Positions 58,545 through 64,000 of a DNA stretch of 64,000 nucleotides are shown piece by piece. Both the position numbers and the translations under genes were made by a program. The notes below the pieces were generated by a model. That model worked only from the letters and a program-made list of their open reading frames with translations, was not told the origin of the DNA and searched no databases. The stretch covers positions 62,001 to 126,000 of the forward strand of contig NZ_LQPP01000030.1 of NCBI RefSeq assembly GCF_002102345.1, read 5' to 3'. Position 1 is the stretch's first letter, and every line of letters begins with the position of its first letter. The stretch is from Mycolicibacterium peregrinum (GTDB lineage: Bacteria > Actinomycetota > Actinomycetes > Mycobacteriales > Mycobacteriaceae).

Positions 58545-58979
58545 GTGGCGGTTTCCAAGAAAGAGATCGGCGAGTGCCCGATCGACGCGACGTTGTCGGT
58601 CATCGACGGCCGCTGGAAGGGCACCATCCTGTGGCGGCTGGCCGACGGGCCGATGCGCACCGCCGAACTGCGCCGCAGCATTCCTGACATCACCGAGCGG
58701 ATGCTCATCCGGCATCTGCACGATCTGGTCAACGCCGGGATCATCGAGCGCCACGACGCGGGCACGGTGCCGCCGTGCGTGCACTATTCGATCTCCGAGT
58801 ACGGCCAGACGCTGGCGCCGGTCCTGGGCGCGTTGTGCGACTGGGGTCGCACCCACATGGAAGTCCAGAAGCAGAAGCGTCAGCCGCGTGCCAGTGCCGC
58901 CGCGCCCACCAGGCCGGCATCACCACCGAGTTCGGCCGGCACGACCCGCAGCCCCCGCAGGAACTCCAGCCCGGCGTAG
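58545..58979 (+). CDS. HxlR family transcriptional regulator
   Basis: The 144-residue protein begins at GTG 58545 with VSKKEIGECPIDATLSVIDGRWKGTILWRLADGPMRTAELRR, the HxlR opening. The Cys after GE is the position that senses thiol stress in YodB/HypR-type members. PDITERMLIRHLHDLVNAGIIER is the wing region. The C-terminal 33 codons overlap the convergent ROK gene (100 bp) and are Pro/Arg/Ser-rich, so the functional part probably ends near residue 110. Confidence 0.85.
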   Translation: MAVSKKEIGECPIDATLSVIDGRWKGTILWRLADGPMRTAELRRSIPDITERMLIRHLHDLVNAGIIERHDAGTVPPCVHYSISEYGQTLAPVLGALCDWGRTHMEVQKQKRQPRASAAAPTRPASPPSSAGTTRSPRRNSSPA

Positions 58980-59776
58980 TCGGCCAGCGCCGCACGCACG
59001 GGGTCGAACAACAACGCCCCGGATTTGGCCACACCCCCACCGATCACCACCAGGTCCAGGTCGCACACCGCGCCCACCGAAGCGATCATCGCCGCCACCG
59101 CCCGCGCACCTCGATGAAAAGCCTTGACGGCCAGCTCATCCCCTTGATTCGCCGCCTCGCCCAGCGCTTTGGCGTCGGTACCGTTCCAGCCGTGCCGCCG
59201 CGCCCACCGCACCATGCTGGGTCCCGACGCGATGGTCTCGACACAGCCGTGCCCGCCGCACGTACACAGGTCGCCGCCGTCGGGGGCGACGATGACATGG
59301 CCGACGTGCCCGGCGTTGCCGGTGCGGCCGTCATACGGGGCTCCGTCGAGCACCAGACCACCGCCGACCCCGGTCGACACCACCATGCCGAGCAGGAACT
59401 GCGCACCCCGTCCCGCACCGCACCACTGCTCGCCGAGCGCCATACACAACCCGTCGCCGCCGAGCCGGACCGGTAACCCGGTGGCGGCGGCAACGCGTTC
59501 GGCGATCGGAAAATGTTGCCACTCGGTGATATTGATCGGGCTGACCGTGCCGGTGGGCAGGTCGATCGGGCCGGCAGAGGCAATGCCGACGGTGGCTGCG
59601 GCACCGTCCGCCGTCTGCACGGTCTCGGCGAGCAGCTTCTCGGCGACGGCCCACACGGTCTCGGCATCACCGTCCGGGGTCGGCAGTTGCGCCCGATGCA
59701 CCAGGTGCCCCTCGGCGTCGACCAGGGCGACGGCGATCTTGGTGCCGCCGATATCGAGCGCGAGGGTGAGGGTCAC
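58880..59776 (-). CDS. ROK family sugar kinase
   Basis: The 298-residue protein has the ATP phosphate loop LDIGGTKIAVAL (7-18), the likely catalytic Asp108 in GGDGLCMALGE, the sugar-contact GNAGHVGHV and the zinc site CTCGGHGCVE (Cys171, Cys173, Cys178). It should phosphorylate glucose, mannose or a related sugar. It follows the DUF7158 gene and the alpha-mannosidase, so it may phosphorylate mannose released by the latter (inference). From memory it corresponds to Rv0650. Confidence 0.9.
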   Translation of the reverse strand: MTLTLALDIGGTKIAVALVDAEGHLVHRAQLPTPDGDAETVWAVAEKLLAETVQTADGAAATVGIASAGPIDLPTGTVSPINITEWQHFPIAERVAAATGLPVRLGGDGLCMALGEQWCGAGRGAQFLLGMVVSTGVGGGLVLDGAPYDGRTGNAGHVGHVIVAPDGGDLCTCGGHGCVETIASGPSMVRWARRHGWNGTDAKALGEAANQGDELAVKAFHRGARAVAAMIASVGAVCDLDLVVIGGGVAKSGALLFDPVRAALADYAGLEFLRGLRVVPAELGGDAGLVGAAALARG

Positions 59777-59785
59777 GTGGCGCTC

Positions 59786-60403
59786 CTAGTGCTTGTGTGT
59801 GTTGTCCGGCTGACGGGGATCGCCGGGATGCTCGTACCCGGGCGCCAGTTCCACCAGGGTCGCGCAGCGTGTGTCGAGCCACTGCCGGAACGCCTGCCTG
59901 CGCGCGGCCGCCCGCAGGTGAGCGGCGATCCGGTTGCGCGCCTGATCCAACGACGGCGCGACCGGCCGCCCGCGCCAGCCGTGCGAGCCCGCCTGCGCCA
60001 ACGCGAATCGCAGTGGATTGCGCGCGTGGTAAGCAGCCACCTCGGCCTCTGAAACCTCTATCGCAGCAGTCACTTCGGCGAACACGGCGCGCGCCGTGGC
60101 GGAATCCAGCGTGGCGGCGGCGACGCTGCCGATCTCCAACCGCGCCGCGGTGTCGGGCAGCAGGTCGTCCCGGCCGGGCGCGCCGAGGCCGGACAGACCG
60201 CGCGCGGAAGCCTCGGCATCGACCACCCGCTCGGCAACCACCAGCTGAGTGAGCCAGCGGCGCAATTGGCGGCCTTCGCTGGTCTCGGGGCGCGGCAACG
60301 CCGAGGCGCGGTTTCCCGCCCGCAACACCGCCTCTCGATCGTCGATCTCCTTGACCGACACCGGTTTTCCGGCCACCAGCGCCGCACATTCCGCCGGGTT
60401 CAT
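59786..60403 (-). CDS. DUF7158-type protein of unknown function
   Basis: The 205-residue protein starts at ATG 60401-60403, overlapping the mannosidase stop by 4 bp. The N-terminal part (ALVAGKPVSVKEIDDREAVLRAG) and the middle helix region with SEAEVAAYHARNPLRF resemble the chaperone-like domain of SurA/PpiC proteins, but no peptidyl-prolyl isomerase domain follows. No signal peptide is seen. It is tightly linked to the mannosidase and 9 bp before the ROK kinase. Function unknown. Confidence 0.7.
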   Translation of the reverse strand: MNPAECAALVAGKPVSVKEIDDREAVLRAGNRASALPRPETSEGRQLRRWLTQLVVAERVVDAEASARGLSGLGAPGRDDLLPDTAARLEIGSVAAATLDSATARAVFAEVTAAIEVSEAEVAAYHARNPLRFALAQAGSHGWRGRPVAPSLDQARNRIAAHLRAAARRQAFRQWLDTRCATLVELAPGYEHPGDPRQPDNTHKH

Positions 60404-63400
60404 CGGACCGTCACCTTCACCGCCGGCGAGTAGACCAGCCGCCCGGCGCAGCCCACCCGGATCAACGCCCACCACTCCCCCGGTTCGACCCATGATGGCG
60501 GGGTGACGTCGAAGACCACCTCGGCCGTGCCCGCCGCGGGTACCTCGACGCCGGCCGCAGCCGGTCCCATCCACTCCCAGGTTCCCCACGGGCTGATCAG
60601 GTGGGCCTCGGCGTTCATCCCGGTGACCGCGTCGGTGCCGATCGTCATCGACAGTTGCGCGGTCTCACCGGCCTTGACGTCGACGGCTTGCGGCTCGGAG
60701 ACCAGTTTGAGCAGGTGCGCACCGGGTTCGCCGATCGTGACGACGCAGACGTCCTCGACCACCTGCCGCCACGACGGCGGCAGGGCATCCGATCCGCTGC
60801 CGGTCACCGTGAGTTCGGCGCGCAGCGGGTACAGCCCGGGTTCGGCCCCGGGCGGGATGCTCAGCACCACATCGGTTTCCAGATGCTCTCCGGGCGGCAG
60901 GACGTAGGGGAGCTCGGCGGGCTGCATGTCCCATCCCGGCGGCCCATACAGCCTGACCCGGCCATGCAGAGCGGCGTCGGTGCAGTCGCTGGCCGCGGTC
61001 AGCCGCACCACCACCTCGGTATCGGGTTGCCCGGCAACGCGCTCCGGATGCAGGTACGCCACGGCAGGCAGGCCGCCGAGTGGCGCCGGGCCGCGATTGT
61101 GAAGCCAATACCTGGCGTACAACGGTTGGGCTGCCTCGGCTTCGGGTGCCAGCCGCTGGTGCTCGCCGCGCAACACCTTCGGCAGGTTGAACTGGGTGGA
61201 CACCGTGGCGATCTGGTAGCCGTGCAAGCTCAGATGCGAGGGCTGTTGCGGCTCCGGTTCTTCCAGCAGGTTCAGGTTCGCGGCGGCCGAGACCGCGCGC
61301 AGCCCGGACCGGATGGTTACCTCGGCAGCGCTGCCGCTGATCTCGACCAGGCGCGCGGTGACCCCGTCGGCCGGGTCGGAATTGCGGACGCTGCCCGACG
61401 CGAGCGGATTCCCCGTGGCCTTGAGCGCACCCAGTTGGACGGTGCCCGCCGGCTCGATCTCCAGCAGCGAACCCCACACTGGCAGTCCGCCGGCGTCCGA
61501 ATCCACCACCACCGGCTGCAGCGGCCGGCTGAACTCCGCGGCGCTGGGGGCAACCCCCGCGGCCCGCCAGTCTCCGGCCCCGGTGACCAGCGCGTAGTCG
61601 AATGTGTGGGTCCAGTGCTGCAATTGGAAGTTGGATCCGTCCGGTGCGGTACGGCGCGGCGGGTCGATCCAGGTGCCGGACGGCCAGCCGGTACAGGACC
61701 GCATCAGCGACGTGTGCAGGGTGCCGTCCGGTTCGATGGCGAAGCTCGGCACACCACGGTTCAGCAGTGCGACGGTGCGGGCCTCGAACGGCTCCGCCAC
61801 CGCGGCAGCCTGCTGGGTGACGACGATCTCGGCGTCACCCAGGTCCTCGACCACCGCGTCGAGGTCACCGGCCAGGATCAGCACCGGCAGGCTTCGCACT
61901 CCGCGCAAGTCGGCGCCGGGCACCCACTGTTCGGGCAGGGGCGCGACGGCGGGCACCCAGACACGGGCCGATCCGGTGGCGTCGATCTGGCGTTTGAACT
62001 CGTCGGAGTAGGCGATATCGGCTTCGGCGAGAACGGTGGCGGTGAACGGGTTTTCATCGGGGCCACCGAGCGTGAACCGGGTGTCGGGCAGATTGGAGTC
62101 CACCGTGAGATCGCCGTAGCGGGGTTTGTCCGCGGCGCTGCAGGTCGCCGTCACCCCGGCCCGCACCAGGGCCACCATCAGATCCCGCACGTCGGTGCCG
62201 TCGTCGGGGGCGACCACCTCGGCCACTGAAACCGCCCGGACGTCCGAGCCGATCCGCACCCGCGCGGCAGACGACAACCCGAACCAACCGTAGGCCGGGT
62301 TGTCCAGGGTCCACGGGTGTTGGGCCGCGTCCACCGCGTGGTGGGCCGAATGCTCGTGCAGCAGGCCGAATCCGCGGCCGATCACGGCGTCGCCGACCTC
62401 GCTCACCGGCAGCGCTCCGGGCACCGGGCAAGGCCAGCGCAGCCGCACCAGGCGGTCGGCCCCGACGAACTCGTCGATGACGGTGCGGCAATCGACCCGG
62501 TCCACACCGGACCACAGCGTGATGATCTGGGTGTAGCGCAACAACTCTCCGATGCGGCCCCGCACGGTCACCCGCTGTCCGAGCGCGCTCCGATAGCACT
62601 GCACGTCCTCGGCCGGCGCTGCCGAGGAGCACACCACCGGACCGGTGGGCAGCAGGTGCCATGGACCTTCCCCGGCCTCGGGGTGGGCCGAATACTCGTC
62701 GTAGACCGCCAGTTCGTTGCCGACGCCACCGTCGGCGATGAGCTCTCGCCCACCGTCGAGGAGCGAACAGACCCCACCGCCGCGGGCCGCGTCGACGCGT
62801 AGGCGGTAGCGGTCATTGGCGATGGAATCCCCGGCCACCGGTTCCCAGCCGTGCGCCGTCCCGGCCGTGAACCGGTAGGACCGCCAGCCCAACGAGGGCA
62901 CGTCGCGGGCCAACCAGCTCACGGTCGCCCCGTCGTGTTCGATCAGGACGGGAACCTCGTTGCCGTCACAATCGAGCACCCGGCCCGGGAACGGTTCGTC
63001 CAGGTGCACGGTGACGATGTCGGTCCGGTTGTGCGCCACGGCGTTCCACACCACCACTGAACCGTCGACAGCCTGCGACAACAGGCTCAGAGCATTGTCG
63101 CGGGCGGTGACACCCAGCTCCCAGGCGTCGCGCCAGCTGGTCAGCAGGTCGAGATAGACCTGGTCGGACTCCGAGCCGGTGATGGCGTCGTGATGTGCGC
63201 CGTAGGCGAGCTGCACCCAGGCCTTGGCCATGGCGGCCTGCGGGTAGTCCGCGCCACCGAGCAGTCCGGCGAACACGGCGAACCGTTCGGCGTCGAGCAC
63301 CGCGTCCTCGGCGGCCCGGTTGGCCTGCTTGGTGTCGATGTAGGAGACGTCCTTGCCCGTGTAGATCGGGTTCATGTCGCGGGTCTGCGGGGACGGTGTG

Positions 63401-64000
63401 ATGCCGCGTTCGTCGACCTCGGCACGCACCGCGGTGAAGAATTCGGACGGCAGGGCGCACACGAACTTCGGCCAGGCGTACCGCGCGTTCCAGTCTCGGT
63501 GGATCTGCGTGACCCATTTGTTGGGCGGGGTGTAGTCGGTGCCCACGGGCAAAAGCACGTTGCGGGTCAACGCAACTCGTTTGAGTTTGGTGAACAACGC
63601 GTAGGTGGATTCTTCCGCCTCGGCCAGTGAGGCCGAGGAGTCCATCCACCATCCGGCCGAATAGTGCGCGGGCATGTAGTGGGTGAGCAGCCCGCGGCCC
63701 GACGGTGCGATCCACTCGAACTCGCTCGCGAACTGCATGCGCTCGGGGTCGCCGTCGTTCTGCATCGGCCCCCACTGGTGGTGCGGCCCTCGCGCCCACG
63801 AACTGGAGGTCAGGCCGACGTCGGCCGCCATGCCGGGAAACTGCGGATCGTGGCCGAACACGTCGAGCTGCCATGCCGTGGCCGGGTTCGCGCCCAGCAC
63901 ATCACGTTGAAAACCCATGCCCGACACGAAATTCCGGATCGCGGTCTCGGGGCTGGTGAGGTTGGTGTTGGGCTCGTTGTAGGTGCCGCCCATGATCTCG
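60400..64000 (-). CDS. GH38 alpha-mannosidase, truncated at the window edge
   Basis: The frame is open to the last base, so the N-terminus is missing; about 1200 residues are present. GH38 signs are EIMGGTYNEPN at the edge, WQLDVFGHDPQFPGM with the probable nucleophile Asp, and HHDAITGSESDQVYLDLLTSWRDAW. The C-terminal half is a series of beta-sandwich regions with the DELTA-type segments VDCRTVIDEF and DTRFTLGGPDENPFT. The enzyme removes mannose from glycans, mannosylglycerate or mannolipids. Position matches Rv0648 from memory. It leads an operon with the DUF7158 and ROK genes. Confidence 0.9.
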   Translation of the reverse strand, partial: EIMGGTYNEPNTNLTSPETAIRNFVSGMGFQRDVLGANPATAWQLDVFGHDPQFPGMAADVGLTSSSWARGPHHQWGPMQNDGDPERMQFASEFEWIAPSGRGLLTHYMPAHYSAGWWMDSSASLAEAEESTYALFTKLKRVALTRNVLLPVGTDYTPPNKWVTQIHRDWNARYAWPKFVCALPSEFFTAVRAEVDERGITPSPQTRDMNPIYTGKDVSYIDTKQANRAAEDAVLDAERFAVFAGLLGGADYPQAAMAKAWVQLAYGAHHDAITGSESDQVYLDLLTSWRDAWELGVTARDNALSLLSQAVDGSVVVWNAVAHNRTDIVTVHLDEPFPGRVLDCDGNEVPVLIEHDGATVSWLARDVPSLGWRSYRFTAGTAHGWEPVAGDSIANDRYRLRVDAARGGGVCSLLDGGRELIADGGVGNELAVYDEYSAHPEAGEGPWHLLPTGPVVCSSAAPAEDVQCYRSALGQRVTVRGRIGELLRYTQIITLWSGVDRVDCRTVIDEFVGADRLVRLRWPCPVPGALPVSEVGDAVIGRGFGLLHEHSAHHAVDAAQHPWTLDNPAYGWFGLSSAARVRIGSDVRAVSVAEVVAPDDGTDVRDLMVALVRAGVTATCSAADKPRYGDLTVDSNLPDTRFTLGGPDENPFTATVLAEADIAYSDEFKRQIDATGSARVWVPAVAPLPEQWVPGADLRGVRSLPVLILAGDLDAVVEDLGDAEIVVTQQAAAVAEPFEARTVALLNRGVPSFAIEPDGTLHTSLMRSCTGWPSGTWIDPPRRTAPDGSNFQLQHWTHTFDYALVTGAGDWRAAGVAPSAAEFSRPLQPVVVDSDAGGLPVWGSLLEIEPAGTVQLGALKATGNPLASGSVRNSDPADGVTARLVEISGSAAEVTIRSGLRAVSAAANLNLLEEPEPQQPSHLSLHGYQIATVSTQFNLPKVLRGEHQRLAPEAEAAQPLYARYWLHNRGPAPLGGLPAVAYLHPERVAGQPDTEVVVRLTAASDCTDAALHGRVRLYGPPGWDMQPAELPYVLPPGEHLETDVVLSIPPGAEPGLYPLRAELTVTGSGSDALPPSWRQVVEDVCVVTIGEPGAHLLKLVSEPQAVDVKAGETAQLSMTIGTDAVTGMNAEAHLISPWGTWEWMGPAAAGVEVPAAGTAEVVFDVTPPSWVEPGEWWALIRVGCAGRLVYSPAVKVTVR

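Overview
The window reads as the chromosome of a rapidly growing mycobacterium (Mycolicibacterium type). The evidence is high GC with many GTG/TTG starts, a complete mycofactocin locus, mkl (mceG), fadE8, echA4/echA5 and cutinase-type genes, DUF3558 lipoproteins, and informational operons in the order known from Mycobacterium. All synteny statements against M. tuberculosis or M. smegmatis are from memory and were not computed. I saw no insertion sequence, prophage, CRISPR array, rRNA or tRNA gene.

Layout from left to right. 2-1777: the 3' part of an arylsulfatase. 1861-7212: the S10 ribosomal operon (rpsJ to rpsQ, minus strand) with a 534-bp leader/promoter region upstream. 7747-13899: a small metabolic stretch with a DUF4442 protein, an NTF2-like protein, a type-B carboxylesterase lipoprotein, a cytochrome P450, and a TetR/MFS efflux pair. 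13829-21038: the mycofactocin locus mftA-B-C-D-E-F-G (minus) with mftR divergent. 21024-24904: a phytanoyl-CoA dioxygenase-like gene, an ECF sigma factor translationally coupled to a three-module VOC protein, and a ferredoxin/rubredoxin-type reductase. 24975-30080: an Lrp regulator divergent from an arginine/ornithine catabolic operon (ddaH-like, rocD, rocE-like permease, universal stress protein). 30172-32906: a mycofactocin-coupled SDR, a SHOCT membrane protein and a cutinase. 33056-37368: the str operon (rpsL, rpsG, fusA, tuf). 37639-40414: a TetR regulator, two DUF3558 lipoproteins and two secreted DUF3060 proteins. 40411-46706: echA5, a PaaX-like regulator, echA4, fadE8, a PAP2 membrane protein and endonuclease IV. 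46904-54384: rpoB-rpoC with a long upstream region. 54816-57788: a small membrane protein, mkl and rplJ-rplL with an L10-type leader. 58026-64000: DUF1772/HxlR, then an operon of a truncated GH38 alpha-mannosidase, a DUF7158-type protein and a ROK kinase.

The genes fall into functional blocks. Translation and transcription machinery dominates (S10, str, rpoBC, rplJL). The mycofactocin genes build a peptide-derived redox cofactor from the 31-residue MftA. The SDR at 30172-31026 belongs to the class that uses this cofactor, so maker and user lie about 10 kb apart, separated by the arginine module. Fatty acid and steroid type metabolism is represented by fadE8, the two enoyl-CoA hydratases, the P450, the phytanoyl-CoA dioxygenase-like gene and the Mce ATPase. 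Many intergenic regions carry clear palindromes next to a regulator gene. The most noteworthy observations are the two in-frame starts of the sigma-coupled VOC gene, a KstR-like palindrome over the promoter of the mycofactocin-coupled SDR, a palindrome at the predicted mftA start site, and a repeated GTCAC-N6-GTGAC element on both sides of the PAP2-nfo pair.
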